Assembly: GCA_036346405.1 (NCBI GenBank)
Contig: CM070548.1
Span: forward strand, 73,379,739 to 73,443,738
DNA from: Phyllostachys edulis
Lineage: Eukaryota > Streptophyta > Magnoliopsida > Poales > Poaceae
Direction of reading: 5' to 3'
DNA length: 64,000 bases
A program made the translations under genes and the position numbers. Of this stretch, positions 1-11,203 are shown one piece after another. The notes beneath the pieces were generated by a model. The model saw only the letters and a list, made by a program, of their open reading frames with translations, did not search any database and was not told the origin of the DNA. How positions within the stretch are numbered: the first letter of the stretch is position 1; every line of letters begins with the position of its first letter.

Positions 1-10
1 TATGAATATA

Positions 11-880
11 TGAGACTTGTGTAGCTCATACATACTCATATATCCTTTGAGTATATACAACTTGTGTAGTTCATATATACTCATACCAATCTACATTTAA
101 TTATTTGTAATTGAAGTGGTTGTCATCAATTACCAAAGAGGGAAAGATTGTGGTATCTTGTCCCACCATTATGAGTTAATAGTATGTTGTGGTAATTAAT
201 AACAATCACGTTGTGGAACTAACATTTTCCATGAGTTGGATAAATAGGTTGTGTTCCATGAGGATGGAGACTTTAGATGACATCATGAGTTGATTGTCAT
301 CAAGTCAAGACTCGGGATAAAGGAAATCATCATGTGTTGATGATGTTCAAGTCAGAATACCGAAGTGAAGAAAAACATCATGTGTTGATGATATTGAAGA
401 GCTTGGAGTAAAGGATGCATCATGTGTTGATGTGTATCAAGTTTAAGAAGAGGAGATGATCATGAGTTGATCATCAAGTCAAAAGAAGGCCCATCATGTG
501 TTGATGGAAGTCAAGTAAAGGGTGCATCATGTGTTGATGCATATCAAGACTCGGGATGGAGGATGTCATCATGTGTTGATGAGCGTCAAGTCAAGATCCG
601 GAAGCGAAGCTTCATCATGTGTTGATGAAGGTCAAGTGAAGAACTCATCATGTGTTGATGAGCATTCAAGTCAAGAACCCGGACTTGAAGTGAGGATGTG
701 CGTCATCAAGCTTCAAGTGGTTGCTCAAGGCAAAGGTATGACTAGCTAGGGCTAAGGATTGTTCCTAGTCTTTTACCGGTGTCGGTATTTGGTTGGGAGA
801 CCGGATTGCTAGTATAGGTTTGCCGTACTATTAAGAGGGGTCTTGTCTAGTAGCTTGAGTCTCATCATGTGTTGATTGCT
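11..880. repeat. Array of about 14 short hairpins with a constant TGWGT loop
   Basis: Hairpins have a five-base loop TGTGT or TGAGT at 18, 63, 172, 232, 286, 333, 381, 423, 463, 497, 530, 572, 618 and 651, with a weak one at 868. Spacing is 33-60 bp except for one gap of 109 bp. Nine of them share the arm core CATCA/TGATG. Bases outside the core differ from unit to unit but usually still pair: CTTCATCA/TGATGAAG at 610-630, TGCATCA/TGATGCA at 523-541, CTCATCA/TGATGAG at 644-662. One unit (455-475) changes the core itself to GATCA/TGATC and keeps eight pairs. Earlier units have other arms (AACT/AGTT, ATTA/TAAT, TCCA/TGGA). Linkers often contain TCAAGTCAAGA and CCGGA. Short ORFs over this array are shadows. 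Confidence 0.85.
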
Positions 881-905
881 CAATCTTGCTTGCTTTAGCT
901 CTCTG

Positions 906-1035
906 TGGCATGATGCTATTATTTGCGAATGTGTTTTGCAAATAGCCGAGGCTCATGCATTTAATCCTTGTAGCATGTGACTATACTTTGCAGATGTGTT
1001 TTGCAAATGGTTGAAGTCCATGTACCTACTCCTTG
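906..1035. repeat. 65-bp tandem duplication in the outer LTR
   Basis: Two diverged 65-bp units (906-970 and 971-1035) each run from TGGCATG/TAGCATG to CCTTG, with the start of a third at 1036. Each contains a TTTGC...GCAAA inverted repeat around ATGTGTTTT. It adjoins the hairpin array but has a different unit. Confidence 0.7.
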
Positions 1036-2031
1036 TGGCATGACCTCCATTGTAAAACATGTACAACCACAAGTATGTAAAGTACAACTTGACTTAGTAA
1101 ATTTGTTAAACTTCGAATGTCATCTCGCTGGAGGGGTAACGAGATAGTGCAAGCACTGGATACGTCCGGCTTGAAAGGGACACTGATGCAAGGTGAAGTT
1201 GCTAGTCGCGCTAGACGTTGTGAGTAATCCAGCTACGCTAGTCGCTAAGGTGAACATCCCGCACAACTTATGGGTGCAACCCATATGGGTGAGATAACAG
1301 GAGGGGCGAGATATTTTGAAAGGTTACTGTGATGGTCTCTCAACCACATGCCTAAGGAATCATGCGGGGCAATGAGTTGATTATCTCTTGTGGGTACAGT
1401 GTTGTAACGTCCCAGTTTTTCTGAGCTTTTCGAGTTTTCAAAAAAAAAATTAACCATATGATTTTGTTGAAGTTCTAAAAGCTTAACTTGAGATTTTGGA
1501 ATTGAAAGTGTTTAAAATGACTAAATCAAACTTCAATTAATTCAAGTCTGGTTTGTTTTGCAGTTGCTGGAGTTCTCGGGCGTTCATCGTTCCCTTTCTC
1601 TGTTCGTCCCGTTCCTTCCTTCTCGTTTGGACCTCCTCCTCAGTCTAGACTTCCTTCTCGTTTGGACCTTCCCCCTCAGTCCCGTTCCCTCCCTTTCGTT
1701 TGGACCTCCCCCCCTCTGCCCAGACCTCCTGGGTGGTCCTGGGAGACCTCCTCTTTGGTCACGACCTCCTCCTTGATCACGACATCCTCTTTGGTCACGA
1801 CCACCTTTGTTTGACCACCCTCTCGAGTTTTGACCGGCCCCACCTATCAGCCCTGCTCACCTTCTTCTTCCTCCCGTCGCGTCGCTGCTGACGCAAAGGC
1901 TCTTGCGTATTGAATGTTTGTTTCTGCGATGCCGTTGCCCCTCTTATCTCCTCCCCTACCTGCCACCATCTTCTCCTTCACCTACTCTTGAACTCGTTTG
2001 CACCTCTGAGTCTCTCAGCGACTCTCCCTAG

Positions 2032-2039
2032 CTATAAAA
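2032..2039 (+). promoter_or_regulatory. TATA-like box of the solo LTR
   Basis: CTATAAAA lies in the C-rich central part of the LTR, at the same relative place as TATA-like boxes in the two other chromovirus LTR families (38255; 6739 and 15618 on the minus strand). It is probably the LTR core promoter. No transcript evidence is available. Confidence 0.55.
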
Positions 2040-2256
2040 GTCTGAGTAAACCTCTTTTATTTCCTTTTTCCTCACCCCAACTCTCTTGCTCTCGCCCAGT
2101 TTCACCGTGCTTGAAGTTTCGCCAAGGAGTCCACTGAAGCCGTGTTGTCGCCTCCTCATCGCCAAGGAGCCCTGGAGCCTGCGCCGTCTTCGACCACCTC
2201 TCTGCCGAAGGATTCATCGAAGCACCGTGCCATTCGCCGTCCTCCTCCTGTCTCCT

Positions 2257-2260
<4 letters not shown>

Positions 2261-2296
<36 letters not shown>
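2261..2296. repeat. (TC)18 microsatellite in the solo LTR
   Basis: A pure TC run of 36 bases lies about 220 bp downstream of the TATA-like box. The Tekay-like LTRs carry an equivalent GA run on the plus strand (7087-7109 and 15946-15969), that is CT in the sense of the element, but there it lies upstream of the TATA-like box. Confidence 0.95.
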
Positions 2297-2299
<3 letters not shown>

Positions 2300-2671
2300 G
2301 TGAGTATCTCCGTGCCTGTTCTCCTTTCCCTCCTCTTGACCTGTTGGACCTCCTCCTTATCTTTCTTTTGATTTTAGTTTGGTGTTTTCGTTGGAGTTTT
2401 TGTGGTTTTGTTGTACTTATTTGGCTCTTTTCGCACGTGTAGATTCTGGCTTCTCTAAAGAGTTTGTGGACCAGACAACCTCCACCGAAGAATCTCAGCT
2501 CTTCAACAAAGGCAAGTCGTAGACCTTTGATCATGTTGTACCCAGTTTGCAAAACTATATGGGTTTATACCAACATACATGGCTAATTGTATAAAAATTG
2601 GTTTGTGAAATAGCTAAATACCTACTCGACAGTATGACTCCTTGAACGCTCGTGATTGACATGTTGACATG

Positions 2672-4167
2672 TGTTGGAAATATGCCCTAGAGAAAATCAT
2701 AGAGATAATTGTATTTAATTATATTCATAATATTGGATAATATGTTATCCTGTTCCTTGAATGAATCATTGGTTATGAAGATCAACAAGTATGTGACTTG
2801 TTGGTGAAACTCTTAACTTATATGATGTCATTCTAAATGAATCCCTGGTCGGATGTCAATGGTCGAAACATTATTGACTATATCGACCAGCACATTGTAT
2901 TGATTGATGACCATGTTTCACCGGTCATGGGTATGGGGATATCGAATCAATAATGTGAACACATGTTTGAGAACATGGGGTTGGATTGACCCACCTTGAG
3001 ACACTGTTGAGATTGTTATGATTCTATGTGTCATTAGTTGGTCTCAAGCAATGATGATGTATAATCCTTAGACCTGAGATCAGTATGGTTGCCTACATGT
3101 GTAATAGCACTATTAGGGGTTGCCAATCGCTACTTGTAACTGGATAGTTATAAAGGTAGCTTTCGGGTATGCTATGAAACATGCGGAGGAATGTGACTGG
3201 TCGGATATGGGATTTGCCCCTTCTAACATAATAGGAGAGATGTCTCTGGGCCCTTCGTTGTGGTCGGATAAAGAAAGTGAATGGCCATGCCACTAGTAGT
3301 CGAAGTGTTCGACCACGTGAAGTTATCCGATACTCGATCGAGAAAGTATTGAACAGTCCATGGATGACATAACATCTCACCTGGAGTTCAACCAGACATC
3401 GTGGGCAAAGGGAGAATACACGAGTAGGTAGCTTAGTTCGAACAGTTATGGACTGGTCGTATGGAGATACGAGCTGGTCGTAGACTGGTTGAATGAAATC
3501 ACAGAGTGGTCGAAACCTGGTCGTAAGGAGTTGCGAACTGGTCGTATAGAGATAGGACCTAATCATAAGTGATGGGGACCTGGTCATAGATCACATTGCC
3601 CTAAGGTTCGTCCGATATAATTTGTGTGTATTCGGGAATCGTTATGTCCTGCTAGGAACCGCTAACGACTCGTGATCGGAAAGGGTTTCTGAGTCACAAC
3701 CGATTATGCATGAACCTACAGGGTCACACACTTAACGGGTTGGAACAAACCAGTATGTATACGATTCGTCAAACGTGTTCGGATAGGATCCGTCATGAGC
3801 ACTATATAAGGAGATGCTTGAGGTTATTGGGGAAAGGGAACGTAACAGACGAGACACACGAAAGTCGTGAGTTGAGTTGTTCCACCGAAACCCTAGCCGC
3901 CATCTTCTTGAGAGCTCTGCCGTGCGACTTGGTGCTAGCACACCGGCGTATGGTTGTTCCTTCCCTGGACGTGTAGATACCGTAGAGGCGCTACTGCGGT
4001 TGCTGTTGCGCTTGAGAACGATTCGCTATCTTCACAAGGAACTGCAGAGGTTGCTGGAGGAGACGATCGACCACGACCACTGCACCGACGTGCTCAACGC
4101 TGGACGATCGACTACGACCACTACATCGACGCGCTCTACGTTGGACTAGGCTGCTCTAACCCTTCTT
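2672..4167 (+). mobile_element. Angela/RIRE1-type copia solo LTR, left part
   Basis: The terminus TGTTGGAAATATGCCCTAG is the hallmark start of Angela/BARE/RIRE1-type copia LTRs of grasses. The LTR ends CCTAACA at 16484. The flanks ACATG (2667-2671) and ATATG (16485-16489) agree at four of five bases, consistent with an aged target duplication. Without the inserted chromovirus the LTR is about 1.6 kb, a usual size for this group. No copia internal region of this family is present, so it is a solo LTR. A TATA-like box sits at 3802-3810. Between about 3430 and 3590 the motif CTGGTCGTA recurs several times. Overlapping ORFs (for example 3093-3587 minus) have no recognisable domain. Confidence 0.88.
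3802..3810 (+). promoter_or_regulatory. TATA-like box of the copia LTR
   Basis: CTATATAAG in the 3' third of the LTR is a plausible U3/R promoter site, upstream of the CCACCGAAACCCTAGCC leader-like stretch. The assignment is by position and consensus only. Confidence 0.5.
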
Positions 4168-7100
4168 TGTCGGACCCGGGAACAAAGGATCCCGAACCCT
4201 CTGTGTTCATACACCAGTCCAGGATTTCCGGTGTACACAGTTACAAAAATGATAACATAACCAAGTCTCGCATTACATTAATAGTAAATCAGAGTTCAAT
4301 ACAGTTGGGCATGAAGCCAAATAAGGAAGTAAATAACACAGCGGAAGTAAAAAGATAGTAGTAGGCCAGAACGATCCGCCACAGGCAATCGTCTGGGGGC
4401 GTAGCCTAGGCGTCGGTGTCCTCACCGTCCTGATAGTAGTCTTCTCCTGAAATTTTGTTGCATAAAGCAAGCATGAGCACAACTACCGTGCTCGCAAGTT
4501 ACACCCAATATGGAATTTGTAATGCATGCATAAGGTAAACAGAGGATATTGACAGGGTTATTTTGCGTAAGCAGCAGTTTTAGTTCAAATAATCATAATA
4601 GATTGCAAGGCCATTTTCATACAGTATTTAAAATCATAATTTAAATGACAATTGAATAATGTGGATAACCTCCAATAGAGGTGATGGATATCCTCCAATC
4701 ACAATGGCTAACCGCCCAATTTTTCCCACAGGACTAACCATCCTGAAAACATCTGTTGAAACCATTTTAAAACCAAAACAAGTCTAACTCAAAGTGGCTT
4801 TGCTAGCATGTCCATTATCATGACGCGTTATTCAATAGTTTTACACTCTGCGAGTTTGTGCAGACTTTACCCACACGAGATATTATACCCTTTGTGTCGG
4901 CCAACCCACGCTTCCTAAGGCGTGTGTGAGCAAATATCACAAGGTCGTTACAATGATCTACCTCACAATACTCATGCCCGCTAAGGTTTCGCTTCCATTG
5001 GACTAACCATCCTCCGGAGCCCCTCTTGCGCCATGTGGGACTCTTGTCTAACCAACACCCACTCATACAATATGGCACGAATATCTATGAGGTATCCCAA
5101 ATTATTAAGCCAGTCCTTCCCATACAGGACATGTGGTGGTACGTTTTGGCATAGCAAAGGAACGCTCAAAGGCGGTCCTTAATTGACTTGGCGTCTTTCA
5201 ATTAAACCACAGGCTTTAATCCTAACCAGATTAAAACCGTGCATAAACCTGCACCCACCTCTCATCCGTTACGCCCAAGTCCAAACCATCTTTATTTCAT
5301 TTTGTAAAACCACCTTTACAATAACACTATGGTAAAACAATACCATAGGTTATTAAAATAATTGACTCCAAAAAAATATGCATGCAATAATAATTTTAAA
5401 AACTGAATTAAATAACTTTAACATAGTAGGTGCAACATGGTCAAAGTGTAACTTGCCTTCGCTGAAGTCTTGAAATTCTAATTCTTCGGAAGAATCAAAT
5501 TCCCCGGAATCGTCGTAATCTAAACGTGGAAATACGACAATCAATTGAAATTCAAATAAATACAAGATGACAGTTTAAACTAACTCCAAATAAAATAATT
5601 ATATTTTATTGGGCTAGTTAATATTTTTATAAGATTTTATAAATTTGAAACCCTCAATTTGGAAACAGGAAATAAAAGCTATGAATTTTGCAAGTTTAAA
5701 TCCTAAATTTGCAATTTAAATAGTTTAACTTAAAAAGACAAGTTAAACTAATTCTATATAAACAAATTTTATTTTATTAAGCTAGATAATCTTTTTATAA
5801 TATTCTAGAAACTTAATTCACAAAATTTGGAGTTGGAGTTCAGATGATATGAATTTTACAAATTTAAATCTAAATTGAATTTAAATGAATTTCTAAATTC
5901 TAAAACAGAACTAAAATGAACTCCAAATTGAATAATTATATTTTATTTAGTTAGATCATAATTTTCTACGAATTTAGCAATTTGAATCATCTAATTTGGA
6001 GCTAGGATGAATAAGTTATGAATTTTACAAATCAAATCCTAAATCTGTTATTTAAATGATTTTCCCGAATTGTTTTCTTAAAGGAAATCTATTTACTGCG
6101 CACTGCTGACGTCAACGCACAGAATTCTCCGATTTAAAAAAAATAAATCTGACGTGTGGGGCCTTTGTGTCAGTGACACGGCCCATGTGGACCAAGCCCA
6201 CGGGACTGGGCGCACGGGGAGGTGGCGCGTGTGTGCGACGTGGCTGCCATGTCAGCACTAGGGCTGATGTGGCACCCACGTGGCTGCGAGGTGGCGCTGA
6301 CGTGGCTGAGCCACGTAGACCTCGACGGCGGCGGCGCTCGGGTTCCAATGAACCGGCGAACGGCGGCGATCTAGACTCCGGCGAGGGTACGAGAAGAAAG
6401 AGGGGAACGCGAGGGTTCTGGTGCGCTCACCCACGCGGCGAGGAGAGGACGGAGGTGGCCGGCGGCGACGAAGAAGCGGCGGCGAGCTTCGGGTGGTCGA
6501 CGGCGACGAGCTCCAGGGGTCCTCCGGCGAGGGCAAGGTGCGCACCGGGATCGCGGAGATGCGGCGAAGCGAATGGTGGGGGCGGCGAGGACCCGGCGTC
6601 GACGGCGGCGGCGGAATTGAAGCTCCAAGCTTCGGGACCGGCGGCGAGCAAATCTTAAATTCCGGCGAGTACACGGCGTGAGGGAGTGGGTGAGTGGTGG
6701 CGTTGGCTTCGTGGTGAGGAGAGGCTCCCAATGCTCTCCTTTATAGAGGTCGGGGAGGTCCGAGGCGGCGAGGGGATCGTGGGGATCGTGCGCGACCGTT
6801 GCGGCGATTTCGTGCGCACCCGCGCGAGAAGAGGGGGAGAAGTGGGGGAACGAGGGCGGAGGTGGGCGCGGGGCTCGTGCGCACGCGCGCGAAGGACGCG
6901 GGCGGTTGGAGGCGGCGCCGCGCGAGCTTGCCCACGCGCGGAAATGGCGGAGGCGACTTGGTCGCGCGAGGACGAAGGGGCGGGGGAGAAGATGACGCGG
7001 GACCGTCGGATCTGGATCCGACGGTGCGGGGAGTAGGGTGACGCGGTGGTTTAGATGCCGTCCGATTAGGATCTGGCGGTGAGGAAGAGAGAGGGAGAGA

Positions 7101-7498
7101 GAGAGAGATAGGGAGGTCTTGGCGGTCATGCGGCCGTTGGATTTAGATCCAACGGTCACGCCTAGATGGGCTGTGAGGGTGGTGCGGGCCGCCTTGGGTT
7201 TCGGCCCATACACTGTTTGCGATTTTCTTTTGATTTTCTATTTTAAATATTCAGTTTAATTCATTTAGGCTCTAGAAAATAGCAAATAAATCCTAAAAAT
7301 TCTAGGAAAATTCATTAATGACTCTAGGATTATTCTAAACCCAAATAAAATGGTTCTAACTTAAAGTTGATAATAGATTTTGAATTAGAATTTATTTTTG
7401 GCTTTAACAATTTAAAGACAAGCTTTAAAAATTTCAGAAAATTCACAATTTCAAATAAGTTTTAAACTTTAACCAAAATTAAAATTTGGGCTGTTACA
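4168..7498 (-). repeat. 3' LTR of the Tekay-like element (3331 bp)
   Basis: It is bounded by TG...CA and aligns along its length with 12882-16363, apart from about 180 bp present only in the other LTR (after 14071). The GC-rich part 6170-7100 encodes long Pro/Arg/Ala-rich ORFs in several frames on both strands; these are LTR shadows, not genes. A TATA-like box is at 6739-6746 (minus) and a GA microsatellite at 7087-7109. A five-pair hairpin (4177-4181 with 4190-4194) sits just inside the 3' terminus. Confidence 0.95.
6739..6746 (-). promoter_or_regulatory. TATA-like box in the 3' LTR of the Tekay-like element
   Basis: CTATAAAG on the minus strand, in the context CCTCTATAAAGGAGAGC. It is conserved in the partner LTR at 15618-15625 and resembles CTCTATAAAGGTGAGC in the solo LTR at 38255. 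It is the likely start of LTR transcription. Confidence 0.6.
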
Positions 7499-7499
7499 A

Positions 7500-7513
7500 A
7501 CCTCCCCCCCTTA
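7500..7513 (-). other. Polypurine tract of the Tekay-like element
   Basis: On the minus strand AAGGGGGGGAGGTT lies directly before the 3' LTR start TGTAACAGCCC. Position and purine content fit the plus-strand primer used in reverse transcription. Confidence 0.85.
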
Positions 7514-7534
7514 AGGGAATCTCGACCCCGAGAT

Positions 7535-8600
7535 TCAGGATTGACCGGCAAGAAGGTGGGGATATCCCGCTTTAATATCTTCTTCTCGCTCCCAAGTGGC
7601 TTCACTTTCCGGGTGGTGGCTCCACTGGACTTTGTATGAACGGATGATCTTGTTCCTTGTGACACGCTCTGCGACGTCCAGAATCTTGATCGGTTGCTCC
7701 ACATAAGTGAGGTCCTCTTGAAGCTCAATGCTTTCCAGAGGGGTCTGATCTTCCGGCACTCGAAGGCACTTCTTTAGCTGTGAAACATGGAAGACATTGT
7801 GTACAGCGGACAAAGATGCTGGTAACTCGAGCTGATATGCAACTTCACCTCTTCTTGCCAAAATCTTGTAAGGTCCCACAAATCTGGGTGCAAGTTTTCC
7901 TTTGGTTCGAACCTTCTTACTCCTCGGAGTGGAGTAACTTGGGAGATAGACAAAATCTCCTTGACAAAGAAAGGCCAACTCTCGTCGACGATTATCGGCA
8001 TAACTCTTACATCGGGTTTGAGCTACTTTCAGATGCTCTCTTATTGCCTTAACCTTACTTTCGGCTTCTTTGATCAACTCGCCCAAAGAATCGATGCTCT
8101 CCTACTTCATCCCATAGAAGCGGAGTTCGCATTTCTGCCATACAAAGCCTCAAATGGGGACATTTGAAGGCGGCTTGATAGCTATTGTTATCTGAAAATT
8201 CTGCATAGGGCGATTCTTGTCCCAACTTTTTCCAGTAATCCAAGGCGCAGCTCGAAGCATGTCTTCAAGAATCTGGTTGACTCGTTCGTCCGCCATCCGT
8301 CTGCGGATGATATGCGATCTTGAAATTAAGTCTGGTTCCCAAAGCTTCGTGCGACTCTCGCCAAAATCTTGATGTAAAGCTGTGATCCTCTCGTCGGATA
8401 CGATCTTCTTGGGCACTCCGTGTAGATGCAGACGATCTTAGCCATATATAACTCTGCCACCTTCGCTCGGGTAGGTGGTCTTGACGGAAGGAAATGGGCT
8501 ACTTTAGTTAGCCGATCAATTATCACCAGATGGAATCACATCTGATCGAGTCCTAGGAAGTCCGGTGATGAAATCCATACCAACTTCTTCCCACTTCCAC
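7535..8600 (-). pseudogene. Integrase C-terminal part and chromodomain of the Tekay-like pol
   Basis: Reading leftwards, fragments at 8326-8526 (begins MIIDRLTKVAHFLPSRPP, the integrase core start) and 8150-8416 are in different frames, so the catalytic core is frameshifted. The 183-residue frame 7535-8086 holds the integrase C-terminal domain (VYLPSYSTPRSKKVRTKGKL, then APRFVGPYKILARRGEVAY). A chromodomain follows near residues 130-180 (KILDVAERVTRNK, YKVQWSHHPESEATWERE). In chromoviruses this module steers integration toward chromatin marks. The gene is non-functional. Confidence 0.88.
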
Positions 8601-9367
8601 TCGGGGATCGGTAGCAGTTGTAACAAACCGGTGGGTCTTTGATGTTCGCCTTGACTCACCGACAAACATCACAGCAGACACTGAACTCGGCAATTTCCGC
8701 TTCATCTCGACCCACCAATATCTTTCCTTAAGATCCTAGTACATCTTGGTGCTTGCCAGGTGAATGGAATAAGGCGACTCATGGGCTTCCTTGAATTGAT
8801 CGCTTTAAATCCTGCCGATCCGACGCAGATGCGGTTCCCGAACCACACTTGTTCCTTCCTCATCTTCGTGAATCTGAAGCTTTGCCTCTTCTCATATTCT
8901 TCTTGATCTCCTTGATGTCTTCATCTACTAATTGCTTTTCTTTGATCGACTCTGAAGTGTTGGTTGAACTTCCAAAGCATTCACACATCCTTGCTCAACA
9001 ATCTCCAAGTTCGGATGCTTCAATTCTTCATACAATTCGCCGATTCTCTGAACCAAGATGGTATTGCAATCGCCTTCTGCTCGGGGCATCCGCAACTACA
9101 TTTGCCTTGCCGGATGGTAATGGATCTCAAGGTCATAATCCTTTATCAATTCTAGCCATCTTCTCGTCGGAGATTAAGGTCGACCGGGTGAATATGTACT
9201 TAAGACTCTTATGATCCGTGAAAACTTCACGGTGATTCCGGATGAGATAATGCCGCCAGATCTTTAATGCATGCACAATCATTTGCTAATTCAAGGTCAT
9301 GAGTTGGATAATTCCTTCGTGTGGCCTCAAGCGACGAGATGCGTAAGATCTGACCTTGCCCTCTGCA

Positions 9368-10060
9368 TCAATCAATACGCAACCGAGCCCTTGACGAGGC
9401 GTCGCAGAAAATCACAAAATCTTTATGAATATCTGGTAGGACCAATACCGGTGCTGAAACTAGTCTCGTCTTCAGCTCTTGGAAACTCTCCTCGCAAGCA
9501 TCTGTCCATTCAAATTTCTTCTCCTTCTTCAGAAGTTGAGTCATTGGTCTTGCTAATTTGGAGAAACCTTCAATGAATCTGCGGTAATACCCAGCCAATC
9601 CAAGGAAACTTCTCACCTCTGTGACAGACTTGGGTTGTTTCCAATCCATTCTCGCTCGACTTTGGTGGATCTCTGCAACTCCTCCTGCCGACACAATATG
9701 TCCAAGGAATGCCACTTGACTTAGCCAAAATTCGCACTTGCTGAATTTGGCATAAAGCTGGTTCTCCCTGAGTTTTCCCAAAATCAATCTGAGGTGGTCC
9801 TCATGTTCTTCTTCATTCTTCGAATAGACAAGAATGTCATCGATGAAAACAACCACAAACTTATCCAAGAATTCCATGAACACTTTGTTCATCATATTCA
9901 TGAAAATGGCGAGGCGTTCGTCAAACCGAAAGACATTATCAAACTCGTATAGTCCATATCTGGTGGTGAAAGCTGTCTTCGGGATATCTTCTCGTCTGAT
10001 CTTCAGTTGATGATAGCCAGATCTCAAATCAATCTTCGAGAATACACTTGCTCCTTTCAA
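9368..10060 (-). pseudogene. Reverse transcriptase fragment of the Tekay-like pol
   Basis: The 230-residue frame begins in the RT palm (FSKIDLRSGYHQLKI) and contains the catalytic motif as FIDDILVYSK near residue 73. It continues through the connection and early RNase H region (SFLGLAGYYRRFIEGF, APVLVLPDIHKDFVIFCDAS). The usual YVDD is FIDD, a common gypsy variant. N-terminal RT sequence continues to about 10460 in other frames. Downstream RNase H (8600-9370) is too frameshifted to delimit. Confidence 0.9.
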
Positions 10061-10461
10061 TTGATCGAGCAGTCATCAATCCTAGGTAGCGGTACTTGTT
10101 CTTGATTGTCACTTCATTGAGTGACCTATAATCCACACACATCCTCATACTATTGTCTTTCTTCTTGACAAATAAAGCAGTGCTCCCCAAGGTGATGAAC
10201 TGGTCGAATATATCCCTTGCTCCTCAATTCTTCAATTTGTTTCTTCATTTCGCCAATTCATTGGCGGCATTCTCAGAGGGTCGCCGAGATTGGAGCGGTC
10301 CACAGGACTAAGTCAATTAAGAACATTATGTCCTGTCCGTGGCATGCCGTAAATCATCGTGAAAGACATCCGGAATTCTTGCACCATGGTATATCTTCAA
10401 GTTTTAACTCCTTCAAGCCGGGTCGAATGGAACTTCCTCCGATCGTGTCTTGGGCTTGAAT

Positions 10462-10971
10462 TCAAGCTGTGACTCCTTCCTCATTAGTGAGAGTAATAGA
10501 CCTATTGGCACAATCTATCCGTCCTTGATTTTTGGCTAGCCAGTCCATTCCAAGTATTATATCCAGACCTTGAGAGTGCAAGACTATCAAGTCTGCCATG
10601 AAGGAAACTCCGGATATCTCCAGGGTAAGATTCGGGCATAGAGAACTGGTTCTCATTTCTGAGCCCGGGGAATGGATTATCATAGGATTACTTAATGGAG
10701 AAATAGGTAACCCATTTTTGCCCACAAACTTATTGGATACAAAAGAATGCGAAGCTCCGGAATCAAACAGAACTGATGCTGGTATCGAATTAACAAGAAA
10801 CGTACCCAGGACGACGTCTGGTGCTGCCTGAGCTTCCTCTGCTGTGACGTGATTCACACGTCCCTTCGTGAACTGGCCCGCCGGCTTTGGGGTGCCGCCG
10901 GTGGCTGGTACTCCCGGATCTTGGCTGTGATTGGTGTTGCGATGGCGGCTTCTTCGGGCACTTGTTGGCAT
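10462..10971 (-). pseudogene. Retropepsin-like aspartic protease of the Tekay-like pol
   Basis: The frame contains the active-site motif VLFDSGASHSFVS near residue 67 and the typical downstream LDIILGMDWL. The family processes Gag-Pol. The frame overlaps the zinc-knuckle frame to its right in a different register, so at least one frameshift lies at about 10790-10970. Confidence 0.9.
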
Positions 10972-11203
10972 AGTGTCCAGTCTCGTTGCAATGGAAGCAT
11001 GTCACTCCTGCTGCTGATGAAGTTGGGTTCTTCTGCTGAAACTGGCCTGCAGATGCATTGTTGCGGAAGCCGGAAGAGTTGGAGCGCTGTGCCGGTACTG
11101 GAGCTCTGGGTGTAGAGGACTGGAACCTACCACTCTGAGGTGGCTGAGGCTGAGCAAAACGAGGCTTGGGTTGCCCTCCAGAGTTGAACTTCTGAGCGGC
11201 CAT
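10790..11203 (-). pseudogene. Gag C-terminal part with CCHC zinc knuckle
   Basis: The frame contains CFHCNETGHYANKCP near residues 74-88, a complete CX2CX4HX4C knuckle that binds RNA in nucleocapsid. It is preceded by a Pro/Gln/Ser-rich linker. The more N-terminal gag core (about 11230-11970) survives as short frames such as 11357-11665. Confidence 0.88.

Larger units (their letters stand above)
1..1402 (+). mobile_element. Outer gypsy-type LTR, left segment (start lies outside the window)
   Basis: This is the outermost LTR of the nested stack; it resumes at 17802-18387 and 30339-30637. Its 5' terminus is not in the window. The join across the first insertion is exact: AGTGT at 1398-1402 is repeated at 17802-17806. 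The sequence at 17807-17870 (a run like ACAACCTCTGCAGAGT) matches the equivalent stretch in the other gypsy LTRs here (17088-17125 and 39958-39990), which is why I call it an LTR. It holds the hairpin array (11-880) and a 65-bp duplication (906-1035), and no protein-coding gene. Whether it is a solo LTR or part of a longer element cannot be seen. Confidence 0.7.
1403..2671 (+). mobile_element. Chromovirus-type solo LTR, left part
   Basis: The LTR begins TGTAACGTCCCAG, close to the starts of the other chromovirus LTRs here (TGTAACATCCC at 37407; TGTAACAGCCC on the minus strand at 7498 and 16363). It ends GGTCCCGACA at 17801. A perfect 5-bp target duplication AGTGT flanks it at 1398-1402 and 17802-17806. 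No PBS, PPT or coding region of the same family is attached, so it is a solo LTR, probably from LTR-LTR recombination. It is split at 2672 by a copia LTR. The C-rich stretch 1560-2330 produces several spurious Pro/Leu/Ser-rich ORFs. Confidence 0.9.

Noticed and set aside
240..700. CRISPR-like array of short palindromic repeats
   Set aside because: The repeats are hairpins with varying arms and linkers of variable length inside a plant LTR; there are no unique spacers and no cas genes, and the context is eukaryotic.
3093..3587. 164-codon minus-strand frame
   Set aside because: It lies within the copia solo LTR, has no recognisable domain and overlaps the CTGGTCGTA cluster.
4273..4482. 69-codon minus frame identical to one at 12987-13196
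   Set aside because: The identity only reflects the two LTR copies of the Tekay-like element.
6371..7213. 280-codon minus-strand frame, rich in Arg, Pro and Ser
   Set aside because: It lies in the GC-rich part of an LTR. The corresponding stretch of the partner LTR (15259-15989) is broken into other frames, and no domain is recognisable.
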